Positions 51,925 to 59,985 of a DNA stretch of 64,000 nucleotides are shown here, in pieces (within the stretch, counting starts at the first letter, position 1; every line of letters starts with the position of its first letter). This DNA comes from Niveispirillum sp943370215 (GTDB lineage Bacteria > Pseudomonadota > Alphaproteobacteria > Azospirillales > Azospirillaceae), in NCBI GenBank assembly GCA_943370215.1, contig CALRQC020000025.1:29386-93385 (forward strand). Direction: 5' to 3'. The position numbers were made by a program, and so were the translations under genes. The notes under the pieces are model-generated. The model was not told the origin of the DNA and made no database searches. It saw only the letters and a program-made list of their open reading frames with translations.

Positions 51925-52653
51925 ATGGCGCTGCTGTTCCGTGACGATCCCTACCTGAAACAGGCAGAGGCCACGGTGGTGGAAAGCGGGGCGGACGGCA
52001 TCCGGCTGGATGCCACGCTGTTCTATCCCAATGGTGGCGGCCAGCCCGGTGATACCGGGCGGATCGATTGGGAGGGTGGCAGTGTGGCGGTGACCGACAC
52101 GCGCAAGGCGGTACCGCTGGTGGAAAACGGTCCCGATGTTTTGCACATCGTGCCCGCCGATTCCCCCCTGCCCCCGCCCGGCACAAGCGTCACCCTGCAT
52201 CTGGATTGGGAACGCCGCCACCGGCATATGCGGATGCACACCGCCATGCATCTGCTGTGTGCCGTGGTGCCAGGGGCCGTGACCGGCGGGCAGGTGGGGG
52301 CGGAGAAATCCCGGCTGGATTTCGATGTACCTTCCGCCAGTCTGGACAAGGACGCGCTGGAAGAAAAACTGAACGAGCTGATCCGGGCCGACCACCCGGT
52401 ACGTGAACGCACCATCACCGATCAGGAAATGGCGGAAAGGCCGGAACTGGTGCGCACCATGTCGGTCAAGCCCCCCACGGGCAGCGGCTCGGTGCGGCTG
52501 CTGCAGATCGGCACCGATGATGCGATGGTGGATTTGCAGCCCTGCGGCGGCACCCATGTGGCGCATACGGGGGAGATTGGCCCGATCAGCATCGTAAAGA
52601 TCGAAAATAAGGGCAAGCAGAACCGCCGCGTGGTGCTGGGCTTCCGGGATTAA
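51925..52653 (+). CDS. Trans-editing alanyl-tRNA deacylase AlaX
   Basis: 242 residues behind GGAGG. The glycine-rich PNGGGQPGDTG, the zinc ligands HTAMHLL (HxxxH), and CGGTHVAHTGEIG (CxxxH) match the free-standing AlaX-M/AlaRS editing domain. It hydrolyses seryl- (or glycyl-) tRNA-Ala that AlaRS misloads. Being next to cysK may matter, since serine and cysteine metabolism share intermediates, but that is conjecture. Confidence 0.92.
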   Translation: MALLFRDDPYLKQAEATVVESGADGIRLDATLFYPNGGGQPGDTGRIDWEGGSVAVTDTRKAVPLVENGPDVLHIVPADSPLPPPGTSVTLHLDWERRHRHMRMHTAMHLLCAVVPGAVTGGQVGAEKSRLDFDVPSASLDKDALEEKLNELIRADHPVRERTITDQEMAERPELVRTMSVKPPTGSGSVRLLQIGTDDAMVDLQPCGGTHVAHTGEIGPISIVKIENKGKQNRRVVLGFRD

Positions 52654-52731
52654 GGGACAGTTTGCATTCCAATCGCCTATAAAGGACAGATGGATATTAC
52701 GTTTCCTCCCTCTCTCCCGATAGGAACGAAC

Positions 52732-53601
52732 ATGGCCGTGCCCGCGCTGACCGATCCGCTGGTGTCCCCCCTCTGGCTGTTGGGGGTGCTGGGCCGGCCT
52801 GATGTGAAACTGGTGGATGCCTCCTGGCACATGCCGGCGGCCAAGCGCGATGCCAAGGCCGAATTTGCGGCCAAGCGTATTCCCGGTGCCGTGTTCTTCG
52901 ATATTGACGGGATTTCCGATCCGGATACCGACCTGCCGCACATGCTGCCCAGCCCGCAGGGCTTCGCCAACGCCGTCTCGGCCCTGGGCATCGGCTCGGC
53001 CGATACGGTGGTGGTCTATGACAGCACTGGCCTGTTCAGTGCGGCGCGCGCCTGGTGGATGTTCCGCGTCTTCGGCCATGATGCGGTCTATGTGCTGGAT
53101 GGCGGCCTGCCCGGCTGGATCGCCGCCGGCGGCGAACTGGCCAGCGGAGAGCCGGCGATCCCCACCCCCGCCGCCTTCCGCGCCCAGTACCGGGCAGACA
53201 TGGTGCGCAGCGCCGATGATCTGAAAACCAACCTGGAAACCGGGGCGGAACAGGTGCTGGATGCCAGGGCCGCTGCGCGCTTCACCGGGTCCGTACCGGA
53301 ACCACGCGCCGGCCTGCGCAGCGGCCATATACCCGGTGCCCGCAACCTGCCCTTCAATGAGCTTCTGGCCAGCGAGACCCAGCAGATGCTGGAGGGAGAG
53401 GCCCTGCGCGCCCGCTATCTGGCGGCGGGGATCGACCTGTCGCGGCCCGTCGTCACCTCCTGCGGCAGCGGGGTCACCGCGGCCGTGCTGGCGCTGGGGC
53501 TGCACCGGCTGGGCGTCAGTGACGTGGCGCTTTACGACGGTTCCTGGACCGAATGGGGTGGGCGCGAAGATCTGCCGCTGGCAACGGGGGATGCCGCATG
53601 A
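52732..53601 (+). CDS. sseA: 3-mercaptopyruvate sulfurtransferase
   Basis: 289 residues behind an AGGAACGAAC ribosome-binding site. Two rhodanese domains are present; the second has the active-site loop CGSGVTAAV, the MST form (CGSGVTA) rather than the rhodanese CRKGVT loop. It transfers sulfur from 3-mercaptopyruvate to acceptors such as cyanide or thiols. Its stop overlaps the GNAT start (ATGA). Confidence 0.92.
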   Translation: MAVPALTDPLVSPLWLLGVLGRPDVKLVDASWHMPAAKRDAKAEFAAKRIPGAVFFDIDGISDPDTDLPHMLPSPQGFANAVSALGIGSADTVVVYDSTGLFSAARAWWMFRVFGHDAVYVLDGGLPGWIAAGGELASGEPAIPTPAAFRAQYRADMVRSADDLKTNLETGAEQVLDARAAARFTGSVPEPRAGLRSGHIPGARNLPFNELLASETQQMLEGEALRARYLAAGIDLSRPVVTSCGSGVTAAVLALGLHRLGVSDVALYDGSWTEWGGREDLPLATGDAA

Positions 53602-54215
53602 CCAACGCCGTCCCCCTGGATGGCCCGATACCGCCGGGCCGGATGCGCACCACCGTCACCTATCTGGAAATGACGGCCAAGCCGGCCCGCCGCCAGCGCC
53701 CGCATCCGCATGAAAAGCTGGCTCTGATGCGGGCGGAAAACTGCACGCTGTCCTTCTACCGCTATCTCTACAACAATGTCGGCCAGGACTGGCTGTGGTG
53801 GTTCCGCCGCGCCATGGATGACGCCACGCTGGATGCCATCATCAAAGACCCGGCGGTGGAAATCTATGTGCCCTATGTCAACGGCGTGCCCGCCGGCTAT
53901 CTGGAACTGGACCGGCGCACGCCGGGCCAGTGCGAGATCGGCTATCTGGGTCTGCTGCCGGAATTTATCGGCCACGGCATCGGTGGCTGGCTGCTGGACT
54001 GGGCCATTGAAGCGGCCTGGAATGGGGCCGGTGTGGAAAAGGTGACGGTGAATACCTGCACGCTGGACCATCCCCATGCCCTGATGACCTATCAGAAGGC
54101 CGGCTTTCATCCTGTGGGCCAGATGGAGAAGGAAGAGGATGACCCCCGTGTCACCGGCCTTATCCCCCGCCATGCCGCCCCCCATGTTCCCCTGATCCTG
54201 CCGCCCGAAGGCTGA
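53598..54215 (+). CDS. GNAT-family N-acetyltransferase
   Basis: 205 residues; the start at 53598 overlaps the sseA stop. The acetyl-CoA-binding pattern is partly visible (IGYLGLLPEFIGHGIGGWLLDWAI, motif A Q/RxxGxG/A as GHGIGG) with a C-terminal NTCTLDHPHALMTYQKAGF typical of the family. The substrate is unknown. It is translationally coupled in the sulfur run, which suggests acetylation of an amino-acid-derived compound. Confidence 0.85.
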   Translation: MTNAVPLDGPIPPGRMRTTVTYLEMTAKPARRQRPHPHEKLALMRAENCTLSFYRYLYNNVGQDWLWWFRRAMDDATLDAIIKDPAVEIYVPYVNGVPAGYLELDRRTPGQCEIGYLGLLPEFIGHGIGGWLLDWAIEAAWNGAGVEKVTVNTCTLDHPHALMTYQKAGFHPVGQMEKEEDDPRVTGLIPRHAAPHVPLILPPEG

Positions 54216-54226
54216 GAGCGTTCCCG

Positions 54227-55411
54227 ATGAGCACCGATAACAGCGCCAAGCAGACGACCCGCCTGATCCATGCCGGACGCCACCCGGAACGCCATGCCGG
54301 GGCGGTGAATGTGCCACCCTTCCGCGCCTCCACCGTGCTATTCCCCGATCTGGCGGCACTGGAGGATTACGATCCCTATTACCGCTCGATCCGCTATGGT
54401 CGCACCGGCAACCCCAGCAGCCACGCCTTTGAAGAGGCGGTGACGGTGCTGGAAGGCGGCCATGGCGCGGTTGCCTATGGTTCTGGCGTGCAGGCCATCA
54501 GCTCGGCCCTGCTGGCCTTCACCAAGGCCGGCGATCATATCCTGATGGTGGATACCGCCTATGGGCCCAGCCGGACCTTCTGCGACGGCATCTTGAAGCG
54601 GGCGGGGGTGGAGACGGAATATTATGACCCCGGCATCGCGGCGACCGACCTGAAGGCGCTGCTGCGCCCCAATACCAGCGTGCTGTTCATGGAATCGCCC
54701 GGTTCCCAGACATTTGAGCTGCAGGATGTGCCGGCCCTGGCCGCCGTGGCGCGCGAAGCCGGCATTGTCAGCATGATCGACAATACCTGGGCCGCCGGCA
54801 TCCTGTTCCAGCCCCTGGCCCATGGGGTGGATATCACCATCCAGTCGGCCACCAAATATATTGGCGGCCATGCCGATGCCAGCCTGGGCGTCACCGTCAC
54901 CGCCAGCGAGGCCCATTGGCTGAAGCTGAAAAAGGCATCGGTGGAGCTGGGGGCCGTGGCGGGGCCGGATGATCTGTTCATGGGGCTGCGCGGCCTGCGC
55001 ACCCTGCCCACCCGGATGCGCCAGCATCATGAAACCGGTCTGATCCTGGCCAACTGGCTGGCCGAACAGCCGGAGGTGACGCGGCTGCGCCACCCCGCCC
55101 TGCCCGGCTGCCCCGGTCACGCGATCTGGCAGCGGGATTTCAGTGGCGCCTGCGGTTTGTTCGCCTTTGAAATGAACCCGGTGCCCAAGGCGGCCCTCGC
55201 CGCCATGGTGGACGGGATGCGCCTGTTCGGCATGGGCTATAGCTGGGGTGGCTTTGAAAGCCTGATCCTGCCCTGCGACCCCAGCCGCATCCGCACCGCC
55301 ACCCGCTGGCAGGGCGATCAACTGATCCGCCTCCATGCCGGGCTGGAAGACCCTGCCGACCTGATCGCCGACCTGAATGATGGTTTCAACCGCCTGCGCA
55401 AGGCCCTGTAA
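54227..55411 (+). CDS. metC: Cystathionine beta-lyase
   Basis: 394 residues of the Cys/Met PLP family. The PLP lysine lies in SATKYIGGH; YGRTGNPS and EVPTNP-equivalent (MESPGSQTFELQDV) positions fit MetC. It splits cystathionine to homocysteine, pyruvate and ammonia, feeding methionine. It starts 12 bp after the GNAT stop and ends 2 bp before hisI. Confidence 0.93.
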   Translation: MSTDNSAKQTTRLIHAGRHPERHAGAVNVPPFRASTVLFPDLAALEDYDPYYRSIRYGRTGNPSSHAFEEAVTVLEGGHGAVAYGSGVQAISSALLAFTKAGDHILMVDTAYGPSRTFCDGILKRAGVETEYYDPGIAATDLKALLRPNTSVLFMESPGSQTFELQDVPALAAVAREAGIVSMIDNTWAAGILFQPLAHGVDITIQSATKYIGGHADASLGVTVTASEAHWLKLKKASVELGAVAGPDDLFMGLRGLRTLPTRMRQHHETGLILANWLAEQPEVTRLRHPALPGCPGHAIWQRDFSGACGLFAFEMNPVPKAALAAMVDGMRLFGMGYSWGGFESLILPCDPSRIRTATRWQGDQLIRLHAGLEDPADLIADLNDGFNRLRKAL

Positions 55412-55413
55412 TC

Positions 55414-55854
55414 ATGACCACCGCTTTCACCCCCCTGCCCGATTCCGCCATCGATTCCGTGCTGGCCAAGGTGCGCTTCACCGCCGATGGGCTGGTGCCC
55501 GCCATCGCCCAGCAGCATGATAGCGGCGAAGTGCTGATGATGGCCTGGATGAACGCGGATACCATCCGCGAAACCCTGCGCAGCGGGCGGGCCTGTTACT
55601 GGTCCCGCTCCCGCCAGGCCTTCTGGCGCAAGGGCGACACCTCGGGCCAAGTGCAAAATCTGGTGGCGTTGCGGGTGGATTGCGATGGCGACACGCTGCT
55701 GCTGCTGGTCGACCAACTGGGTGTCGCCTGCCATACCGGCCGGCGCTCCTGTTTTTACATCGAAGCACAGGCAACGGGGCCGGAAACCATCGCCCCGGTG
55801 CTGATGGACCCCAATGCGCTGTACGGCACCGCGCCCAGCGGCAGCAGCTTCTGA
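55414..55854 (+). CDS. hisI: Phosphoribosyl-AMP cyclohydrolase
   Basis: 146 residues. The conserved core WSRSRQAFWRKGDTSGQVQ, and the zinc and magnesium ligands (VDCDGDTLLLLVDQLGVACHTGRRSC), are complete. It opens the ring of phosphoribosyl-AMP in histidine synthesis. It is a stand-alone form without the HisE domain. It abuts metC. Confidence 0.95.
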   Translation: MTTAFTPLPDSAIDSVLAKVRFTADGLVPAIAQQHDSGEVLMMAWMNADTIRETLRSGRACYWSRSRQAFWRKGDTSGQVQNLVALRVDCDGDTLLLLVDQLGVACHTGRRSCFYIEAQATGPETIAPVLMDPNALYGTAPSGSSF

Positions 55855-55966
55855 TATGTGCAAAAGGATAGGGTGATGGCGGGGCCAACCCTGGCAACTG
55901 GCGGCGAAGGGCCCGAGCCCCTATGCTGTTTCCGGTAGTACGACCATGCCCAGGTGTTGAGACCCG

Positions 55967-56335
55967 ATGAAAGAGCTGCGCTGCATCCTGTTCACCGATC
56001 TGGAGGTGCTGGCGGCGATCCTGGACCGTCGCCGCAAGCTGAACGAGGCGCTGCCCGACGGACAGGTGACCGGGCTGCGCCTGGAAATGAACCAGGGCAC
56101 CCGCTGCACCTTGCTGGTCAATGGCGGCAAGCAGAGCTTGGCCATCCCGGAAGCAGAGCTTCAGGCGTCCTTGCTGGCTTATTGCATGACGAAAAAAGTG
56201 CCGCTGCCGGCAGAGGCCGATAAAAGCGTCTACCTGATCCGGGGGCGCGCCACCTTGATGATGACGATGAATTTCAACAAGAGTGCGCGGCTGGTCAGCA
56301 TGGTGGAAGAGCGCGCCGACAGCGTGGCCCACTGA
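55967..56335 (+). CDS. Conserved-looking protein of unknown function (122 aa)
   Basis: A soluble protein starting MKELRCILFTDLEVLAAILD. Alternating strands and helices (VTGLRLEMNQGTRCTLLVNGG, SVYLIRGRATLMMTM) suggest an alpha/beta fold. I know no family, and there is no signal or cofactor motif. It lies 112 bp beyond hisI with a strong terminator downstream. Confidence 0.6.
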   Translation: MKELRCILFTDLEVLAAILDRRRKLNEALPDGQVTGLRLEMNQGTRCTLLVNGGKQSLAIPEAELQASLLAYCMTKKVPLPAEADKSVYLIRGRATLMMTMNFNKSARLVSMVEERADSVAH

Positions 56336-56369
56336 CAGCCCCACTGAGGCCGGTGCACCGTATCATACC

Positions 56370-56405
56370 AATCTCCCTTGATCGTGACCGATCAAGGGAG
56401 ATTTT
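56370..56405 (+). terminator. Terminator after the 122-aa protein gene
   Basis: A 15-bp perfect stem (AATCTCCCTTGATCG with its complement) and a T-run (TTTT). Confidence 0.85.
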
Positions 56406-56487
56406 GCGTTCCCTCATGCGCCGGGCGGGCGCATCCGCGCCCTTGGCTTGCGGCACCACGCGGTGCCGGGCCGGCGGTCGCCGGCCT

Positions 56488-56523
56488 CCACCCCGCCTAA
56501 AGGTCAACCTTTAGGCGGGGTGG
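56488..56523. repeat. 16-bp perfect palindromic hairpin, possible extragenic element
   Basis: CCACCCCGCCTAAAGG and its exact complement are joined by a TCAA loop. It lies next to shorter palindromes at about 56450-56485 (GGCACCACGCGGTGCC, CCGGCGGTCGCCGG), forming a palindrome-dense 120-bp stretch. It could be the terminator for the minus-strand gene at 56526, but no T-run follows. Confidence 0.6.
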
Positions 56524-56525
56524 TA

Positions 56526-56783
56526 TCAGTCCCGCCCGCCACCGGGCGGCCTGCGCCGCCGCCAGAGCCGGGGCAGCATACTGATCACCGCAATCGGCAC
56601 CACGATCACCGCCCCTGTTGCCACATAGGGCCAGGCCCAACCGAACAGGTCAGCCAGCATCTCCGGCAGGGCGGCAGCGGAATGCAGCGCGCCGCGCAGC
56701 AGGTCGTACGGATCGATCCGCAGCCACGCCAGCAACAGCCCCACCAGCAGGGACCAGATCAGGATATTGACGATCAGTTTCAT
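56526..56783 (-). CDS. Small membrane protein, DUF6460-like (85 aa)
   Basis: Two hydrophobic segments (IVNILIWSLLVGLLLAWL and WPYVATGAVIVVPIAVISM) predict two helices with a basic C-terminal tail (RLWRRRRPPGGG). The pattern LLVGLLLAWLRIDPYDLL resembles the DUF6460 group. The ATG at 56783 is preferred; AAAGG lies very close upstream. The function is unknown. Confidence 0.6.
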   Translation of the reverse strand: MKLIVNILIWSLLVGLLLAWLRIDPYDLLRGALHSAAALPEMLADLFGWAWPYVATGAVIVVPIAVISMLPRLWRRRRPPGGGRD

Positions 56784-56955
56784 GCCTTTGCTGTACCCCA
56801 CGCGCTGGGAAACCGCAACGGCGCGCCCGGATCACCCCATCGGAAATAGATCGAATTTTACGGTAATCTGCGATGCAGATTATTTTGCAAAAAGAAAGAG
56901 GCGGCGCCCTTGCGGCCGCCGCCTCCCCGTCTTTTCTGAAACTGCCCCGCTCTTC

Positions 56956-58827
56956 TTAGAACAGACGCAGGATGGCCTGCTGCGACTGGTTGGCCAGCGA
57001 GAGACTGATCGTGCCCAACTGCTGACGGGTCTGCAACAGCAGCAGGTTTGCACCTTCCTCGTTCTGGTCGGCCTGGACCAGCTTGTTCCCACCCTCGGTC
57101 AGAACGTTGGAGAACTCGCTGGTGAAGTTCTCGCGGTTCTGGATGATGTTCAGGTTGGTGCTGAGGCCCTGCGAAGCCGACCGCAGGGTCGCCGTGGCAT
57201 AGGTCAGGCTTTCGACCGCTTTGTCGATGTCCGTCCGGTCCAGGAAGTTGTTCTGGGCATAGTCCAGACGCAAGCCCTGACCATCGGTCTGCACATTCAC
57301 CGACTGAACGGTGATGTTGTTGGTGTTGGACTCGTTCAACTGAACGTTCAGGTCATTCTCGGTATTGGCGTCGGTGCGCTGTACCGTGGTGATATTGGCC
57401 GAGTCTTGGCGTGCCGCAGACTGCATCAACGTGGCGGCATTGACATCGAAGCGCACGGTACCAGAGGAGAAGCTCAACGCATTCTCGCCTTCCGCCAGCT
57501 TGGCATTACCGCGGGCATTGCTGCCCGAACGGCTGACCGTGACACCATTGAGGTTGGTGGCCGACACTTCGATATCGACATTCTTCTGAATGACCGATGT
57601 ACCATTGGCGGCCGTTTCCAGCTTGTCCAGATCGGCCCGGTTCACGTTGAAGGAAACAACCGTGCCAGAGGTGAAGCTGACAGAGATGGCCTTGTCCGCC
57701 GCGTTGGTGGTGGAGGCACCAACCTGGAAGCTGACAGCCGTACCGGTGTCGACCACCCCGGCAATCGTAAAGGTGCCATTATCAGCCGAGGCATCAACCG
57801 TAAAGCGCGTCGAGTCAAGACCGGCCTGAACGGCAGCAGCCAGCTTGTTCGCCACGGATTTCCGCCGGGCATCCGGGCTCAAGTCCAGCTTGCTGCTGCT
57901 GTCCACCACGTCTTCTTCGGTGGCCTTATAGGTGAAGGTCTGACCATTCACCGCCGCAGTGAAAGTATCACCCGCCTCAATCGCCCCATCAATCTTGATC
58001 ATGGAGACCTGAGGAGTACCCTCCGTCCCCGGCTTTTCGGTGCTTGCCGTGGCCGACTGACTATTGTCAAAGAACCGGATGGTGCGGCTTTCAGAGCCTT
58101 CCGTCACCACCACGGTCCGTTCGCGTCCTGCCTTGCCACGCATTTCGATCGAAACGTCGGCAAAGTTACCCGCGGTGTTGGACAGCTTGCCCGACACTTT
58201 CAGGGAGCTGAGGCCGCGCTTGTCTTCAGCGGTCGAAATATCAGCCAGATCAGCGCTGATATTGCCGGTACCGCTGACCCGCACAGAATAGGTATCGGCG
58301 GAAACCACATTGGTGACGCGGCTGGCCGACAGGCCGGAGATGGTGTTGACCTGCTGGCGGCTTTCAGCCGTGCTGTCCAACGTGCGACCATTGCCGACCA
58401 GCAGGTTCTTACCGGCATAACCGCTGTCGCGGGCGATCTTGTCGATCTGGTCCTTGATGGTGTTGAACTGCGTGGCCAGCGACTTGCGGGTGGCGATGGA
58501 TTGCGGGTCGGTGCCCAGGCTGTTATAGGCCGAGGTGGTCAGGCCCTTTGCCTGCTCAACCAGCTTTTCGATGGCAGTGATGCCCTTGTCGCCCGCCTGG
58601 ATCGTGCTGATCGACTGACCCATGCTTTCCTTCAGCTTGGTCAGGTCACCCGCACGGGTGCTCAGGCTCTTGGCGGCAAAGAAGTTGGTGGGGCCATCCA
58701 GGGCGCTGTTGATCTTGTTGCCGGTGGACAACCGGGTCTGGATCGACTCAACGCCTTTGTTGGTCTTCTGCAACAGCAGCAGGTTGTTACGCATACCTGC
58801 GGTCAGCTGGACATCACTGCTCGACAT
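56956..58827 (-). CDS. fliC: Flagellin, long form
   Basis: 623 residues from the third of three tandem ATGs (AAGGAG is spaced six bases from it). The conserved D0/D1 helices frame the protein: VQLTAGMRNNLLLLQKTNKG at the N-terminus and ANLLLLQTRQQLGTISLSLA at the C-terminus. Between them is an unusually long Ser/Thr/Val-rich D2/D3 region (about residues 150-530) exposed on the filament surface. The N-terminus resembles Azospirillum-like lateral flagellins; this is from memory. Two sigma-54-type sites lie in the upstream gap. Confidence 0.95.
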   Translation of the reverse strand: MSSSDVQLTAGMRNNLLLLQKTNKGVESIQTRLSTGNKINSALDGPTNFFAAKSLSTRAGDLTKLKESMGQSISTIQAGDKGITAIEKLVEQAKGLTTSAYNSLGTDPQSIATRKSLATQFNTIKDQIDKIARDSGYAGKNLLVGNGRTLDSTAESRQQVNTISGLSASRVTNVVSADTYSVRVSGTGNISADLADISTAEDKRGLSSLKVSGKLSNTAGNFADVSIEMRGKAGRERTVVVTEGSESRTIRFFDNSQSATASTEKPGTEGTPQVSMIKIDGAIEAGDTFTAAVNGQTFTYKATEEDVVDSSSKLDLSPDARRKSVANKLAAAVQAGLDSTRFTVDASADNGTFTIAGVVDTGTAVSFQVGASTTNAADKAISVSFTSGTVVSFNVNRADLDKLETAANGTSVIQKNVDIEVSATNLNGVTVSRSGSNARGNAKLAEGENALSFSSGTVRFDVNAATLMQSAARQDSANITTVQRTDANTENDLNVQLNESNTNNITVQSVNVQTDGQGLRLDYAQNNFLDRTDIDKAVESLTYATATLRSASQGLSTNLNIIQNRENFTSEFSNVLTEGGNKLVQADQNEEGANLLLLQTRQQLGTISLSLANQSQQAILRLF

Positions 58828-59002
58828 CATCATCTCCTTTTGAGCGCTACCGAGGGACCGTTTAGGCCCCTAATCGATTCTCGTGGACACCGTTGGGCGC
58901 AGGGTGAAAGCCGTTACCGTGGAAGACGCCGGGTGCGATGCAGGACCGGCAGTTTCGGGTGCGGATCGGGCTATCCGTCGTGCTGATCGCGGAAATCAGG
59001 TT

Positions 59003-59017
59003 TGGCACAGGCTTTGC
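59003..59017 (+). promoter_or_regulatory. Sigma-54-type -24/-12 motif, plus strand
   Basis: TGGCACAGGCTTTGC keeps GG and GC separated by 10 bp and matches the consensus at 10 of 11 fixed bases. It faces away from flagellin and no gene lies downstream on that strand, so its use is uncertain. Confidence 0.5.
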
Positions 59018-59119
59018 GCCTGTAGGCTGTTCCTGCACCGCTGTCCGCTCGACGCCATGGTCCAGAGTTCCGGCTCTTCCTATGCTGAGGTGGACACGAA
59101 GGGTTTCGATCCCACCTAA

Positions 59120-59134
59120 GCAGGAAGCGTGCCA
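59120..59134 (-). promoter_or_regulatory. Sigma-54-type -24/-12 motif toward flagellin
   Basis: On the minus strand the motif reads TGGCACGCTTCCTGC, with the correct GG-N10-GC spacing. Transcription would start near 59109, giving a long leader to the flagellin ATG. Confidence 0.6.
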
Positions 59135-59306
59135 AGTGCCAAACAGCCCCGATTTCTATACTTTCGGATAGGATTTCCGCCGAAACTCACCACGAAGGGG
59201 GGAGATGGGGGGAAAATGAGTCCCAGTGGCCGTACCAATCCCCAGTGGGACGATTCTGCCTAGCCCGGCATTTCCTGCCGGGGGACCGGTTGGAAACCGG
59301 CATGAA

Positions 59307-59337
59307 AAAAGCCCGGCCTGTTCAGGTCCGGGCTTTT
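59307..59337 (-). terminator. Terminator downstream of tRNA-Arg
   Basis: A 10-bp stem (AAAAGCCCGG with CCGGGCTTTT) and an 11-base loop, with a T-run on the minus strand. Confidence 0.85.
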
Positions 59338-59374
59338 GCAGGCGGGTGGGGATTTGACCCCAACCCATTATCTT

Positions 59375-59451
59375 TGGCGACCCCTGCTGGATTTGAACCA
59401 GCGACCTACCGCTTAGAAGGCGGTTGCTCTATCCAACTGAGCTAAGGGGCC
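59375..59451 (-). tRNA. tRNA-Arg (TCT)
   Basis: The minus-strand sequence begins GGCCCCTTAGCTCAGTTGG, has anticodon loop CTTCTAA (TCT) and T-loop GGTTCAAATCC, and ends with an encoded CCA. Confidence 0.95.
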
Positions 59452-59483
59452 GTCCTGGCAGGCGCCGTCGTCAGGACGGCCCC
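59446..59483. repeat. 12-bp perfect inverted repeat overlapping the 5' end of tRNA-Arg
   Basis: GGGGCCGTCCTG (59446-59457) and its exact complement (59472-59483). The first six bases of the tRNA acceptor strand belong to one arm, so a longer precursor could fold either way. Confidence 0.5.
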
Positions 59484-59496
59484 GCAATGGTCAAGA

Positions 59497-59802
59497 TCAG
59501 AAACGGCCAATGCGCGGCCGGTCGGTACGGAAATTGTCCGCATAATTACGCGGGATCACCCGACGCTCGTGCAATTCCGCCACATCGGCATCCCAGCCCT
59601 TCTTGGCGCAGAAGGCCAGTGCCTCTTCCTTGGTGGGGAAGGAGACGCGCACCTGATTCAATGTATCGCCAGAACTGGTCCACCCCATCAGCGGTTCCGG
59701 CCGGCGCGGGGTGGCCAGCTCATATTCCAGAACCCAGGCGCCCGTCTTGGCGCGGCCAGACTGCATCGTGGTCTTGGCGGGCTGATAGATGCGGACCTTC
59801 AT
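59497..59802 (-). CDS. NDUFS4-like NADH dehydrogenase accessory subunit
   Basis: 101 residues of the ETC complex I conserved-region family. Seen are KVRIYQPAKTTMQSGRAKTG, the MGWTSSGDTLNQVRVSF core, and WDADVAELHERRVIPRNYADNF near the C-terminus, as in the 18-kDa mitochondrial subunit NDUFS4. It belongs to the complex I extension shared by alphaproteobacteria and mitochondria. The start at 59802 is behind CAGGCAC. It lies between tRNA-Pro and tRNA-Arg. Confidence 0.92.
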   Translation of the reverse strand: MKVRIYQPAKTTMQSGRAKTGAWVLEYELATPRRPEPLMGWTSSGDTLNQVRVSFPTKEEALAFCAKKGWDADVAELHERRVIPRNYADNFRTDRPRIGRF

Positions 59803-59843
59803 GATGTGCCTGCTGTGATCTAGGGTGGCGTCCATCGGGGGGA

Positions 59844-59920
59844 TGGTCGGAGCGAGAGGATTCGAACCTCCGGCCTGCTGGACCCAAACCAGCCGCGCTA
59901 CCAGGCTGCGCTACGCTCCG
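59844..59920 (-). tRNA. tRNA-Pro (TGG)
   Basis: The minus-strand cloverleaf begins CGGAGCGTAGCGCAGCCTGG, has anticodon loop TTTGGGT (TGG) and T-loop GGTTCGAATCC, and carries an encoded CCA. Confidence 0.95.
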
Positions 59921-59985
59921 TAACCAGGGGTGGGGAATACACCACCCTTTTGCCGGGGGCAAGCCCAGGATACCGCCTACGCATC

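Larger units (their letters stand above)
58828..59374. other. 547-bp non-coding region upstream of flagellin
   Basis: No convincing gene on either strand. It contains the two sigma-54-type motifs listed separately, hairpins (CCCGGCATTTCCTGCCGGG near 59264) and the tRNA-Arg terminator. It probably carries flagellin control elements and a leader of up to about 280 nt. Confidence 0.6.

Noticed and set aside
55880..55910. A sigma-54-like TGGCAAC...GGC near the 122-aa protein gene
   Set aside because: GG to GC spacing is wrong by one base.
56767..58986. A 739-residue open frame opposite flagellin
   Set aside because: Antisense to flagellin; composition reflects reversed Ser/Thr codons.
58883..59119. 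A 78-codon plus-strand frame in the flagellin upstream region
   Set aside because: No ribosome-binding site or plausible protein features; the region carries promoter-like motifs instead.
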